Shown one piece after another: positions 7,669 to 16,406 of a stretch of 64,000 bases of DNA. This DNA comes from Tepidiforma flava. GTDB lineage: Bacteria > Chloroflexota > Dehalococcoidia > Tepidiformales > Tepidiformaceae. Location: positions 496,001 through 560,000 of the forward strand of contig NZ_CP115149.1 in assembly GCF_027594505.1 (NCBI RefSeq). The letters run 5' to 3'. The notes beneath the pieces were generated by a model, which searched no databases, had not been told where the DNA came from, and was given only the letters and a program-made list of their open reading frames with translations. Every line of letters begins with the position of its first letter. Positions within the stretch are counted from its first letter, which is position 1. The position numbers and the translations under genes are program-made.

Positions 7669-9318
7669 TCAGGCTGCGGCCGCGGCCTGGCGGAATGCGA
7701 AGGTTTCGCCGCGCGAGTTGTGGGCGAGGGCGCCGAAACGGGCGATGAAGGCGGCAAGCTCGGCCGTGGTGCCGGCGAGCGACTGCGTTTCGCGCGCGAT
7801 TTCGGAGACCTGGGCCGCGATTTCCTCGACGCTGGCGGAGACCTGCTGGCTGGCGGCGGCGGATTGCTCGGCGGTGGCCGAGGCGTCGGTGACGGCGTTG
7901 CGGACGCGGTCGGCAGCGGCGGTCATCTCGGCGGCGCGGGCGGCAGATTCGCGGGCGAGGCCGGCGACCCGCTCGAGCACGCCAACGAGCGTGCCAACGC
8001 TCTGGTCGACGGAAGCGGCGGCTTCGCTGATGCGTTCGATTTCGTCGCGGACGGCGGAGGCGCCCTGGACGATGCGGCCGAGGGCCGCGCCGGCACGCTC
8101 GGCGCGGGCAGCGCCTTCTTCGACGTTGGCGATGGAGGCTTCCATGGCGCGGACGGCGCGCTGGGTGCCGCCCTGGACGCCGGCGATGAGCGCGGCGATC
8201 TCCTTCGTGGCGACGGCGGTGCGCTCGGCGAGGGAGCGGACGTTTTCGGCGACGACGGCGAAGCCGCGGCCCTGCTCGCCGGCGCGGGCGGCTTCGATGG
8301 CGGCGTTGAGGGCGAGGAGGTTCGTCTGGGCGGCGATGTCGTCGATGACCTGCACGATGGCGCCGATCTGGGAGCCCTGCCGGCCGAGGTCTTCGATTTC
8401 GCCGGCGGTCTGGCGGACGGTATCGCGGATGGCGCCCATGGCCTCGATGGTCTGCTGGACGGCGGCGGTGCCTTCACGGGCCTCGGCGAGGGAGGCATCG
8501 CCGCGCTCGCGGGCCGCGGCGGCGGCGTCCCGGGCGCGTTCGAGGGCGGCGCGGACGGCGTCGGTGGCGCGGACGGCGTCATCGAGGGCCGACGACTGCT
8601 CGGCGGCGGCTCGGGCGACGTCGCCGCTGGCGCGGCCGAGGGCGTCGATTTCGCTGTTGAGGGCCGACATCGTGGCCGTCTGCGAGGCGGCGCCGCGGGC
8701 GACGTCGGAGACGGCGGAAGCGATTTCTCTGGTGGCCTGGTCGACCTGGGCGATGTTGCTGCCGAGATTCTGGAGCGGCTGGCCGAGGGTGTCGTGGATG
8801 TCGACGAGCTTTTCGAGGACGCCTTCGCTGATGAAGGTTTCGACGGCCAGCGAGGCGTCGAGGACGAACGCTTTCACCAGGGCTGCGATGGTCTCGGCCA
8901 GCTCGCGGCCTTTCAGTTTCGCTGCGAGGAGCGGGAAGAGGAGGTCGCCGTAGAGGCCGTAGTTGCCCACGTTCCAGCGAGGTTCGATCTGGAGGCGGGC
9001 GTGGGCTGCGCCGACCCGGAGGCGGTGTTCGAAGTAGTCCTCGTCGAAGCGTGCGTCGAGGAGCCGGAGGAGGTAGTCGAGCTGGGCAGCTTCGAGGCGG
9101 GAGCGGTCGGAGCCGGCCTCGCGGACCTTCCGCTGCCATTCGGGGAAGGCGGAGGAGTGGTCGTAGAAGCGGCGGACGACGTCCTGGGCATGGGGCCGGA
9201 TGAGATCCGCGGCGCGGCGGATGGCTGCGGCCTCGCGGTCGGTGATGCCGATCCAGCGGAGGCGGAGGGCCTGGTCGGCGCGGTCGATGTGGAGGCGCTG
9301 CGTGAGTCGGTCGGACAT
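7669..9318 (-). CDS. Globin-coupled methyl-accepting chemotaxis protein (HemAT-like)
   Basis: The first ~170 residues form a protoglobin sensor domain; H106 in [12 protein letters not shown] is the expected proximal haem ligand. A helical linker leads to an MCP signalling domain with the conserved hairpin tip ([20 protein letters not shown] and [18 protein letters not shown]). There is no membrane segment, so it is cytoplasmic, as in HemAT aerotaxis transducers that sense oxygen. The 549-residue length is slightly long for HemAT. No che gene is visible in the window. It is divergent from a histidine kinase gene, with a large palindrome between them. Confidence 0.92.
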   Translation of the reverse strand: MSDRLTQRLHIDRADQALRLRWIGITDREAAAIRRAADLIRPHAQDVVRRFYDHSSAFPEWQRKVREAGSDRSRLEAAQLDYLLRLLDARFDEDYFEHRLRVGAAHARLQIEPRWNVGNYGLYGDLLFPLLAAKLKGRELAETIAALVKAFVLDASLAVETFISEGVLEKLVDIHDTLGQPLQNLGSNIAQVDQATREIASAVSDVARGAASQTATMSALNSEIDALGRASGDVARAAAEQSSALDDAVRATDAVRAALERARDAAAAARERGDASLAEAREGTAAVQQTIEAMGAIRDTVRQTAGEIEDLGRQGSQIGAIVQVIDDIAAQTNLLALNAAIEAARAGEQGRGFAVVAENVRSLAERTAVATKEIAALIAGVQGGTQRAVRAMEASIANVEEGAARAERAGAALGRIVQGASAVRDEIERISEAAASVDQSVGTLVGVLERVAGLARESAARAAEMTAAADRVRNAVTDASATAEQSAAASQQVSASVEEIAAQVSEIARETQSLAGTTAELAAFIARFGALAHNSRGETFAFRQAAAAA

Positions 9319-9436
9319 GGGGGCTGCTTGGCTTCCTGTGGTGGTGTGCCGGCGAGGGGCATCAACCGGCCGTCATCACTGCAGCAATTGCGGGCAGCAA
9401 TCGGGTATCAGGAGAATCCCTGCCGTGGAGGTAAGG

Positions 9437-9494
9437 CGAATAACTTCGTGGCAAACCGAGAAAACGATTCGCGGTTTGCGCAGGAAGTTATGCG
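9437..9494. promoter_or_regulatory. 58-bp imperfect palindrome between chemoreceptor and kinase genes
   Basis: Outer arms CGAATAACTTC (9437-9447) and GAAGTTATGCG (9484-9494) pair at 10 of 11 positions; inner arms GCAAACCG (9451-9458) and CGGTTTGC (9472-9479) pair perfectly. Small internal loops of 3 and 4 bases separate the arms and the 13-base apex is A-rich. It could be a double operator serving both divergent genes or an RNA hairpin. Confidence 0.6.
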
Positions 9495-9544
9495 AACAAT
9501 CCCGGCGTGAGGGAATTCCCCGATAACAGGCGGTTGCTGAAACG

Positions 9545-9550
9545 TATCAT
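9545..9550 (+). promoter_or_regulatory. -10-like box of the histidine kinase gene
   Basis: TATCAT 11 bases before ATG 9562 with no Shine-Dalgarno site between, so the leader would be only a few bases. No good -35 is seen. Confidence 0.35.
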
Positions 9551-9561
9551 CCTGCCCGGCG

Positions 9562-10734
9562 ATGGACGGTGATGCGATGCCGCACCTGATCGTCGTGCCG
9601 GGCGGCCGGGGCAGTTCCTGGCGGGAGGCGGTCGTCGCGGGCTCGCCGGATGGGGTGCTGCTGGTGGGACGGGACGGGCGGATTGCGGATGCGAACCCGG
9701 CGGCGGAGCGGATCTTCGGGACGGCGCCCGGGGGACTGGCCGGCCGGCCGGTTCAGGAGTTCGTCCCCGCCCGGCTGCGCGACCGGCACGCGGCGGAGAT
9801 GGCGGAGTTCTTCACGACAGCGGTGAGCGCGCGGGGGATGGCGGAGCGGGGGGCCGTGCCGGCAGTGCGGGCGGACGGGCAGGAGTTCATGGCGGAGATT
9901 GCGCTCATCCCCGTGACGGTCGAGGGCGCGGGTGCGGTCGCCTGCATCGTGCGGGACGCGACGGAGCGGCTGGAGATGGAAGCCGCGCTGGTGCGCGCGG
10001 AGAAGCTGGAAAGCCTGCGGGTGCTCTCCGCGGGGCTGGCGCACGACTTCAACAACATCCTCGCGACGGTGATCGGGAACGCGGAGTTCGGCCTGCAGGT
10101 GACGGACGAGGGTTCGCCGGCGCGGCTGGCGCTGCACGACATCCGGGAGGCGGGGCGGCGGGCGGCGGAGATGGTGCAGCAGATGCTGCGATTCGCGGGG
10201 CAGGGAGAAACCGCGCGGGAGCCGGTGGAGCTGTCGCTGCTCGCGGGGGAGACGCTCCAGCTGCTGCGGAGCGCGCTCGGGCGCGGGGTTCGGGTGCAGA
10301 CGCACTTCAGCAGGGTGCCGGTCGTGGTCATCGGCGATGTGGTGGGGATCCGGCAGGTGCTGATGAACCTCGTCATCAACGCGGGCGAGGCGATGCGCGG
10401 CAACGGCGTGCTGACGGTCCGGACGGGGCTGCAGGAGGTCACGGAGCGGTACCTCCGGAGCTGCCGGCGCGTCACCTGCCACGGGTGCGGGGCGGCGGTC
10501 CCGGGGCCGTACGGCGTCATCGAGGTCGCCGACACCGGGGTCGGGATGGACGCGGCAACCCGGGAGCGGATTTTCGACCCGTATTTCAGCACGAAGTTGG
10601 CGGGGCGGGGACTGGGGCTGGCGGCGGTCGCGGGGGTGGTGGGGGCGCACCGGGGGCTGATCCGCGTGACGAGCCGGCCGGGCCGGGGGACGACGTTCCG
10701 GGTGCTGCTGCCGGCGGCGACCGACGCGCGGTAG
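9562..10734 (+). CDS. Orphan PAS-domain sensor histidine kinase
   Basis: A PAS domain (about residues 22-130) precedes a HisKA segment with the phospho-acceptor in LAHDFNNIL (H161) and a HATPase domain with N-box NLVINAGEA, G1 box DTGVGM and GRGLGLAAV. There is no membrane segment, so the kinase is soluble. An unusual C301-x4-C306-x2-C309 cluster is inserted between the N-box and the G1 box, where it could bind metal or respond to redox state. No response regulator is adjacent; the neighbour is a globin chemoreceptor gene on the opposite strand, so a shared role in oxygen or redox sensing is possible. Confidence 0.92.
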   Translation: MDGDAMPHLIVVPGGRGSSWREAVVAGSPDGVLLVGRDGRIADANPAAERIFGTAPGGLAGRPVQEFVPARLRDRHAAEMAEFFTTAVSARGMAERGAVPAVRADGQEFMAEIALIPVTVEGAGAVACIVRDATERLEMEAALVRAEKLESLRVLSAGLAHDFNNILATVIGNAEFGLQVTDEGSPARLALHDIREAGRRAAEMVQQMLRFAGQGETAREPVELSLLAGETLQLLRSALGRGVRVQTHFSRVPVVVIGDVVGIRQVLMNLVINAGEAMRGNGVLTVRTGLQEVTERYLRSCRRVTCHGCGAAVPGPYGVIEVADTGVGMDAATRERIFDPYFSTKLAGRGLGLAAVAGVVGAHRGLIRVTSRPGRGTTFRVLLPAATDAR

Positions 10735-10755
10735 CCAGCAGCACGGATGTTCTGA

Positions 10756-10761
10756 TATCGT
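10756..10761 (+). promoter_or_regulatory. -10 element of a leaderless sbcD promoter
   Basis: TATCGT followed by 6 bases and the GTG start at 10768; no Shine-Dalgarno site is present. Confidence 0.45.
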
Positions 10762-10767
10762 GCGCGC

Positions 10768-11793
10768 GTGGTGCGCTTCCTGCACAGTTCGGACTGGCAG
10801 CTGGGGATGACCCGGCACTTCCTCAGCGAGGAGGCGCAGGGGCGGTTCAGCGACGCGCGCATCGAGGCGATCGAGACGCTCGGGCGGATCGCGCGGGAGA
10901 AGGATGCGGCGTTCGTGGTCGTCGCAGGTGACGTGTTCGAGACGAACCTCGTGCCGGCGGATGTCGTGCGGCGGGCGCTGGATGCGATGGGCGACGCGGG
11001 CGTGCCGTTCTACCTGCTGCCGGGGAACCACGACGCGCGTTCGCCCGGGTCGGTGTACGAATCGGAGCGGTTCACCCGGCGGAAGCCGCGGAACGTGCAC
11101 GTGCTCGGGCCGGAGCCGTTCGAGGCGGCGCCCGGGGTGTGGCTGGCCGGCGTGCCGTGGCGGAGCAAGCAGGCGCCGGGTGAAGCGGAGTTCTTCGCGG
11201 CCGCGCAGGCGCTGGCCGGGAGGCGCGGCGAGCGGGTGCTCGCGGCGCACGGGCAGGTGGAGCTGGCCCCGGAGGCTGCGGTGACGCTGCCGCGGGCGTG
11301 GCTGGAGCGGGCAGTGCGGGAGTTCGGCATCGGGTACGCAGCGCTCGGGGACCGGCATTCGCTGACGGACGCAGGCGTCGACGGGCGGGCGTGGTATTCG
11401 GGGACGCCGGAGCCGACGGACTATGACGAACTGGAGCCGGGGAAGGCGCTGCTGGCCGCGCTCGAGGGCGGACGCTGCGAGGTGACGCCGGTGCCGGTGG
11501 GGCGCTGGCGCTTCATCGAACGGGCGTGGGAGGTGCACGACGAGGCAGAGCTCCGGGCCGCCGCGGAGGAACTCGAGCGGCTGCCGGAGCGCCGGCGGAC
11601 CGTGCTGCGGCTGCGGGTGCGGGGGACGGGCGGCCCCGAGCTGCGGGCAGCGATCGAGGCCGCCATCGAGGAGCTGGCGCAGTCGTTCGCGGCCGTGGAG
11701 CCGTGGGAGCGGTACGCGGACTTCATCGTGCGCGCGGAAGGCGAGGGGTGGGAGGCGCTGGGGCTGGCGGGGTTCAGCGCGCGCGGCGGCTGA
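10768..11793 (+). CDS. SbcD/Mre11-like DNA repair metallophosphoesterase, apparent 3' frameshift
   Basis: The calcineurin-like phosphoesterase motifs are present: HSSDWQLG, VAGDVFETN, LPGNHDARS, LAAHGQVE and LGDRHS, as in Mre11/SbcD-type nucleases that act with an SMC-like ATPase. The open frame ends at 11793, but the +1-shifted frame from about 11789 continues with strong GC3 bias (AEELDRLASEDGPDAAA...) to a TGA at 11891-11893 that overlaps the next ATG by 4 bases. An extra G in the GCGCGCGGCGGC run near 11781-11790 would explain this. The intact protein would then have about 375 residues. Sequencing error, a recent mutation and ribosomal slippage are all possible. Start GTG 10768 follows the leaderless pattern. 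Confidence 0.88.
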   Translation: MVRFLHSSDWQLGMTRHFLSEEAQGRFSDARIEAIETLGRIAREKDAAFVVVAGDVFETNLVPADVVRRALDAMGDAGVPFYLLPGNHDARSPGSVYESERFTRRKPRNVHVLGPEPFEAAPGVWLAGVPWRSKQAPGEAEFFAAAQALAGRRGERVLAAHGQVELAPEAAVTLPRAWLERAVREFGIGYAALGDRHSLTDAGVDGRAWYSGTPEPTDYDELEPGKALLAALEGGRCEVTPVPVGRWRFIERAWEVHDEAELRAAAEELERLPERRRTVLRLRVRGTGGPELRAAIEAAIEELAQSFAAVEPWERYADFIVRAEGEGWEALGLAGFSARGG

Positions 11794-11889
11794 GGAGCTC
11801 GACCGGCTGGCGAGCGAGGACGGACCCGACGCAGCGGCGGCGGGCGACGCGCTGACGCTCCTCTTCCGGCTGGTGCGGGGTGCGCCGGC

Positions 11890-14580
11890 ATGAAGTACCA
11901 CCGGGTGCGGGTGCGGCATTTCCGCGGCATCGCCGAGGCGGAGGTCGTGTTTCCCGATGGCCGGCTGCTGGTCATCGAAGGCCCGAACGAGGCGGGGAAA
12001 AGCAGCATCGTGGAGGCGATCGGGCTGCTGTTCGAATTCACGGCGGAGTCGAACGCGGAGGAGGTGCGGGCGGTGCGGCCCGAGGGGAGGGACGCCGACC
12101 CTGAGGTGGAGCTCGAATTCACCGTCGGCGGGCAGCGCTGCTGCTACCGGAAAGTCTTCGGCCGGCGGGGCGCGACCGAGCTGGAAGTGGGGCTGCCGGG
12201 CGGGCGGCGGCTGGCGGGGCGGGAGGCGCACAACGAAGCGAAGCGGCTGCTGGAGGAGGGCGTCGACAGCGGGGTCTTCCGCGCGCTCCGGGTGCTGCAG
12301 GGCGAGAGCCTGGCGATGGCGGGCGACCTCGCGGCGAGCGCGTCGCTCCTGCGGGCGCTCGATGGCGGCGCCGGGACGGACCCCGCGGGGGAGAGCCTCT
12401 TCGAACGGGCGCAAAAGGAAGTGCAGCGCTACTACACCGGGAACCGCCGGCAGGAAACGGGCGAGCTGCGGCAGGCGCGGGAGGCAGCAAAGGCTGCGAA
12501 GGACGACGTGGAGCGGCTCGAGGCGCGGCTGCGTGCGCTGGAAGCGCGGGTGCAGGAGGTCGAAGAGCTGGAGCCGAGGGCGGCCGAACTCCGGCAGGCG
12601 ATCGGCGAGCTGGAGCGGCGGGCAGGCGAGCTGGCGGGACTGGCTGACGCGCACCGCGACGCGCAGCAGGCGGCCGAGCTGGCGCGAACCGAGGCTGCGA
12701 CAGCGCGGGAGCGGCAGGAGCGGCTCGAGGACGAGGTGAAGCGGCGGGAGGCCGCGCGGCGGGAGGCGAAGCGGCTCGAGGAGGAGACGCAGACAGCTCG
12801 AACCCGGGCTGCGGACCTCCTGGAGTCGGCCGAAGCGGCGCGGACGGCGTTCGCTGATGCGGAGCGAACCGCGGAGGCTGCGAGGGCGCGGGTGCAGGAG
12901 TTCGAGGGCGGGGCAGAGCTGGCTGCGAGTGATTACGCGCACCTGCAGGAGGAGCTCCAGCTCGCGCAGATGCAGGACCGGCTGACCGCGTACGACGACG
13001 CGGCGGAACGGCGCAGGGCGGCGCAGGCGTTCCTCGCAGGGTGCCGCATCGATGCGGCGCGGCTCAACGGGATCGAAGACGCGGAAGCGGCGCTCGCGCG
13101 GACGGAAGCGCAGCTGCGCTCCGTGACGGCGAGGGTGGAAGTGGAGGGCCCGGCGGGCGCAACGGTGTACGTCGACGGGAAGCCGGAGACGCTGGCTGGC
13201 GGTCTGCTCCGGTTCGACGCCGCGGAGGAGCTGCGCATCGAGCTGCCGGGCGGCTTCGCGGTGACGGTGCGGCCCTCGCAGAGCCAGGGGCTGCTCGAGC
13301 GGCGGCTGCAGGAACAGCGGGAGCAGCTCGACCGGCTGCTGGCCGAAGCGGGCGCCGGGACGGTTGAAGAGGCCCGGGAGCTGGAGCAGCGGCGGCGGGA
13401 GGCGGAGCGGGAGGTCGAGGACGCGGCCCGGGTGATGCGGCAGGCGCTCCGCGACCTGCCGAACCGGGCGGACCTCGCCGGGCGGCTGGAGCGAACCCGC
13501 CGGCGGGTGGAGGCCTACCGCGCGGCGCACGCCGGGCGGCGGCTGCCGTCGACGCTCGAGGAGGCGCGGCGGGTCAGCGAGGCAGGCAGCGAGCAGCTCG
13601 CGGCCGCGCGCGCTCGTGCCCGGGAGGCGGAGCAGGCGCTGCAAGCGGCGCGCGACGCCCTCGGGCGCGCCGAGCGGGAGGCGGCAGCGGCCGGCGAGCG
13701 GGCCGCCGCGCTCGAACGTCAGCTCGCGCAGGCGCGCGCCGCGCTGGCGGCGGCGGAGGCGGAACGGCCGACCGCAGCGCTCGACGCTGACCTCGCGGCG
13801 GCGCGCGGCGAGGCGGCGTTGGCGGAGGCGAAGCTGGCGGAGGCCGAGCAGCGGCTCAGGGAGCTGGCCGGCGCGGGCGCCGAGGCGGCGGAGGTCGAGC
13901 GGCAGCTGGAGGCGGCGAGGAAGGAGCTGCGGAGCATCGAAGACCGGGTGACGGCAGCGCGCGGCGCGCTGAGTCACGAGGGCGAAGGCACGCTGCAGGC
14001 AGAGCTGGACGCGGCGCGGAGCCGGCTGGAAGCGGCGGCGGTGCGGCTGGAATCTGTCGAACGGCGGGCGCGAGCGGCGCGGCTGCTGGCTGACACGCTG
14101 GCGAGGCACCGCGAGGCGGCGCGGAGGGCGTACGGCCCGCTGCTCGCCGAGCGGCTCGGCGCGCTCGGGCGGCGGGTATTCGGCAACGATTTCGAGGTCG
14201 AGCTGGACGACGGGCTCGCGCCGGCACGCCGACGCCTCGGCGGGACGTGGCTCGACGTGCGGCAGCTGAGCGTGGGCGCCCGGGAGCAGCTGGCCGTGCT
14301 CCACCGGGCGGCGTGCGCGGCCGCGGCCGGCGACGGCGGGGTGCCGTTCTTCCTCGACGACGCTCTGGGCTGGAGCGACGAAGGGCGGCTGGCGGAGATG
14401 GCGCGGGTGCTGGCGGACCTGGCGCGCGACGTGCAGGTCGTCGTGCTCACCTGCCAGCCGGGGCGGTTCGCGGCAGCGGAGGGCGCAGCGGTCGTGCGCA
14501 TCGATGGGGGGCGGACCGGCCCAGCCGGCGGCCCGAGGGGAAGGCCGGGGCAGGGCGAGCTCTTCCCGGACGGCGCCTGA
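11890..14580 (+). CDS. SbcC/Rad50-like SMC-type ATPase without a zinc hook
   Basis: This 896-residue ATPase has an N-terminal Walker A (GPNEAGKS, residues 31-38), long Ala/Glu/Arg-rich coiled coils on both sides of the centre, and a C-terminal signature (LSVGAREQL, about residue 793) and Walker B (FFLDDAL, about 819). It pairs with the upstream SbcD-like nuclease, whose reading frame would overlap it by ATGA. Rad50 and SbcC carry a CxxC zinc hook at the coiled-coil apex; none is present here. Instead, residues ~415-462 form a beta-rich patch (GATVYVDGKPETLAGG, LPGGFAVTVRPS), right at the midpoint. The complex probably processes DNA ends. Confidence 0.9.
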   Translation: MKYHRVRVRHFRGIAEAEVVFPDGRLLVIEGPNEAGKSSIVEAIGLLFEFTAESNAEEVRAVRPEGRDADPEVELEFTVGGQRCCYRKVFGRRGATELEVGLPGGRRLAGREAHNEAKRLLEEGVDSGVFRALRVLQGESLAMAGDLAASASLLRALDGGAGTDPAGESLFERAQKEVQRYYTGNRRQETGELRQAREAAKAAKDDVERLEARLRALEARVQEVEELEPRAAELRQAIGELERRAGELAGLADAHRDAQQAAELARTEAATARERQERLEDEVKRREAARREAKRLEEETQTARTRAADLLESAEAARTAFADAERTAEAARARVQEFEGGAELAASDYAHLQEELQLAQMQDRLTAYDDAAERRRAAQAFLAGCRIDAARLNGIEDAEAALARTEAQLRSVTARVEVEGPAGATVYVDGKPETLAGGLLRFDAAEELRIELPGGFAVTVRPSQSQGLLERRLQEQREQLDRLLAEAGAGTVEEARELEQRRREAEREVEDAARVMRQALRDLPNRADLAGRLERTRRRVEAYRAAHAGRRLPSTLEEARRVSEAGSEQLAAARARAREAEQALQAARDALGRAEREAAAAGERAAALERQLAQARAALAAAEAERPTAALDADLAAARGEAALAEAKLAEAEQRLRELAGAGAEAAEVERQLEAARKELRSIEDRVTAARGALSHEGEGTLQAELDAARSRLEAAAVRLESVERRARAARLLADTLARHREAARRAYGPLLAERLGALGRRVFGNDFEVELDDGLAPARRRLGGTWLDVRQLSVGAREQLAVLHRAACAAAAGDGGVPFFLDDALGWSDEGRLAEMARVLADLARDVQVVVLTCQPGRFAAAEGAAVVRIDGGRTGPAGGPRGRPGQGELFPDGA

Positions 14581-14617
14581 CGGGCCCCGCGGATGCCGAC
14601 AGCGCTTGCCGTTCCAC

Positions 14618-14659
14618 ATGAGACTGCGTATCGTAGCTTTAACTGATACTGACTCTCAT
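14618..14659 (+). promoter_or_regulatory. Operator-like inverted repeat before the metal importer operon
   Basis: Arms ATGAGACTGCGTATC (14618-14632) and GATACTGACTCTCAT (14645-14659) pair at 12 of 15 positions around a 12-base spacer. The second arm contains a 7-1-7 imperfect palindrome, TGATACT-G-ACTCTCA, of the shape bound by Fur-family repressors such as Zur or Mur. It lies directly before the ribosome site GGAGGTG of the substrate-binding protein gene, as expected for metal-dependent repression. Confidence 0.5.
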
Positions 14660-14670
14660 GGAGGTGCGGT

Positions 14671-15630
14671 ATGCGCGGGAGACTGGCCCGGTTCGCGGCG
14701 GTGCTCGCGGCCGCGGTGCTCGGCGGCGCGCTGCTGGCGGCCTGCGGCGGGGGCGACAACGGCGGAAACGGCGGCCAGCTGCGGGTGGTCGCGACGACGA
14801 CGCAGATCGGGGCGCTGGCGCGGGAGGTGGCGGGCGACCGGGCGCAGGTGGTGACCCTGCTCCAGGCCGGCGCGGACGCCCACGACTACGAGCCGTCGCC
14901 GCAGGACTCGCGGCGGCTGAAGGACGCGCAGCTCGTGCTGAAGAACGGCATCGGGCTGGATGACTGGCTGGACGGCCTCATCAAGAACTCGGGGACGAAG
15001 GCGAAGGTCGTGGTGACGACCGAGGGCATCACGCCGCTCGAGGGCGATGACCACGCGCACGGCGACGGGAAGGACGATGGGCACGACCACAGCCACGACG
15101 CCGGCGACCCGCACGTGTGGCACGACCCGGAGAACGTGAAGGTGATGGTGCGGAACATCGCGGAGGCGCTGGCGGAGGCCGACAGCGCGAACGCGGCCGA
15201 GTACCGGGCGCGGGCGGAGGCGTACGCGGCGAAGCTGGACGAGACGGACCGGGAGATCCGGGCGCTGCTCGACCCGATCCCGGCAGCGAACCGGAAGATC
15301 GTGACGAACCACGAGTCGCTGCAGTACTTCGCGCGGCGGTACGACCTGGAGGTCGTCGGCGCGATCATCCCCGGGACAGCGAAGGATGCGCAGCCTTCGG
15401 CGCAGGACCTGGCCCGGCTGACCGACCTCATCCGGGCGGAAGGGGTGAAGGCGATTTTCGCCGAGGCGGAGATCGACCCGAAGGTAGCGGAGCAGCTGGC
15501 GAAGGACACCGGGGTCAAGGTCGTGACGGGGCTGTATGCTGATTCGCTGGGGCCGGCAGGCAGCGGCGCCGACACGGTGGACGGCATGCTGCTGCACAAC
15601 GCCCGGCTCATCGCGGAGGCTCTTCGATAG
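14671..15630 (+). CDS. Zinc/manganese ABC transporter substrate-binding lipoprotein
   Basis: The 319-residue protein has a signal peptide with a lipobox (LLAAC, Cys25), followed by the cluster A-I (ZnuA/TroA) fold: ATTTQIGALAREVAG, H71 in DAHDYEPSP, PHVWHDPENV and NHESLQYFARRY. A His/Asp-rich loop (about residues 126-148) is typical of ZnuA and suggests zinc rather than manganese. It delivers metal to the permease encoded two genes on. ATG 14671 has a GGAGGTG site 4 bases upstream. Expression is probably repressed by a Fur-family protein through the inverted repeat just before it. Confidence 0.93.
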   Translation: MRGRLARFAAVLAAAVLGGALLAACGGGDNGGNGGQLRVVATTTQIGALAREVAGDRAQVVTLLQAGADAHDYEPSPQDSRRLKDAQLVLKNGIGLDDWLDGLIKNSGTKAKVVVTTEGITPLEGDDHAHGDGKDDGHDHSHDAGDPHVWHDPENVKVMVRNIAEALAEADSANAAEYRARAEAYAAKLDETDREIRALLDPIPAANRKIVTNHESLQYFARRYDLEVVGAIIPGTAKDAQPSAQDLARLTDLIRAEGVKAIFAEAEIDPKVAEQLAKDTGVKVVTGLYADSLGPAGSGADTVDGMLLHNARLIAEALR

Positions 15631-15680
15631 CTGCGCGTCTCGACCCGGCGGCTGGCGATCGCACCCTGTCGCTCGACGGG

Positions 15681-16406
15681 GTGGCGGTGGCCTACGGCCA
15701 CAACCTGGCGGTGTGCGACGTGACGGCAGAGGTGCCGCGCGGGTCGATCGTCGGGCTCATCGGGCCGAACGGGAGCGGGAAATCGACGCTGCTGAAAGCG
15801 ATAGCAGGGTCGGTGCCGCTGTCCGCGGGCAGCATCCGGTTCGGCGGCCAGCCGGCCGGGCGGTTCACGGGACGGATCGCCTACGTCCCGCAGCGGGAAG
15901 AGGTGAACTGGGACTTCCCGGTGACGGCGCGCGACGTGGTGGCGATGGGGCGCTACCGGGCGCTCGGGTGGCTGCGGTGGCCGGGGCGCAGGGAGCGGGC
16001 GGCGGCGAATGCCGCGCTCGCAGCGCTCGGGCTGGAGGGGATGGGCGACCGGCACATCAGCCAGTTCTCCGGCGGGCAGCAGCAGCGCATCTTCCTCGCG
16101 CGGGCGATGGTGCAGGAGCCGGAGCTCGTGCTGCTGGATGAACCGTTCACGGGGGTCGACGTGCGCAACCGCGAGGTGTTCCACGCGCAGATCCGCCGGT
16201 TCGCCGAGGCCGGCGTGACGGTGCTGGTGGCGACGCACGACCTCGACGAGGTGCGTGCGACGACGACGCACGTGCTCCTGCTGAACCGGCGGATGGTCGC
16301 GTTCGGGCCGACGGCCGCGACGTTCACGCCGGCGAACCTGCGGGCGGCGTTCGGCGGGCAGGTGGCGGTGTTCGAACAGGTGCCGGTCTTCGAGCGCGCG
16401 CCATGA
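15681..16406 (+). CDS. Zinc/manganese ABC transporter ATP-binding protein
   Basis: This is a cluster ABC ATPase: Walker A GPNGSGKST, Q-loop PQREEVNW, signature SGGQQQR, Walker B ELVLLDEPF and the H-loop VATHDLDEV. It energises the metal importer. The GTG at 15681 removes part of the first beta strand: the frame upstream encodes ...RTLSLDGVAVAYG and stays open to an ATA at 15627. That ATA overlaps the previous stop codon (ATAG) and has CGGAGG 7 bases upstream, while no ATG, GTG or TTG occurs between. The true start may thus be a non-standard ATA or the CTG at 15666. The stop overlaps the permease ATG by 4 bases. Confidence 0.9.
   Translation: MAVAYGHNLAVCDVTAEVPRGSIVGLIGPNGSGKSTLLKAIAGSVPLSAGSIRFGGQPAGRFTGRIAYVPQREEVNWDFPVTARDVVAMGRYRALGWLRWPGRRERAAANAALAALGLEGMGDRHISQFSGGQQQRIFLARAMVQEPELVLLDEPFTGVDVRNREVFHAQIRRFAEAGVTVLVATHDLDEVRATTTHVLLLNRRMVAFGPTAATFTPANLRAAFGGQVAVFEQVPVFERAP

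Noticed and set aside
9547-14619. A 1690-codon open frame on the minus strand opposite the kinase, sbcD and sbcC genes
   Set aside because: It is Arg/Pro-rich, has no recognisable domain and mirrors well-supported genes on the other strand. Antisense frames stay open in DNA this GC-rich.
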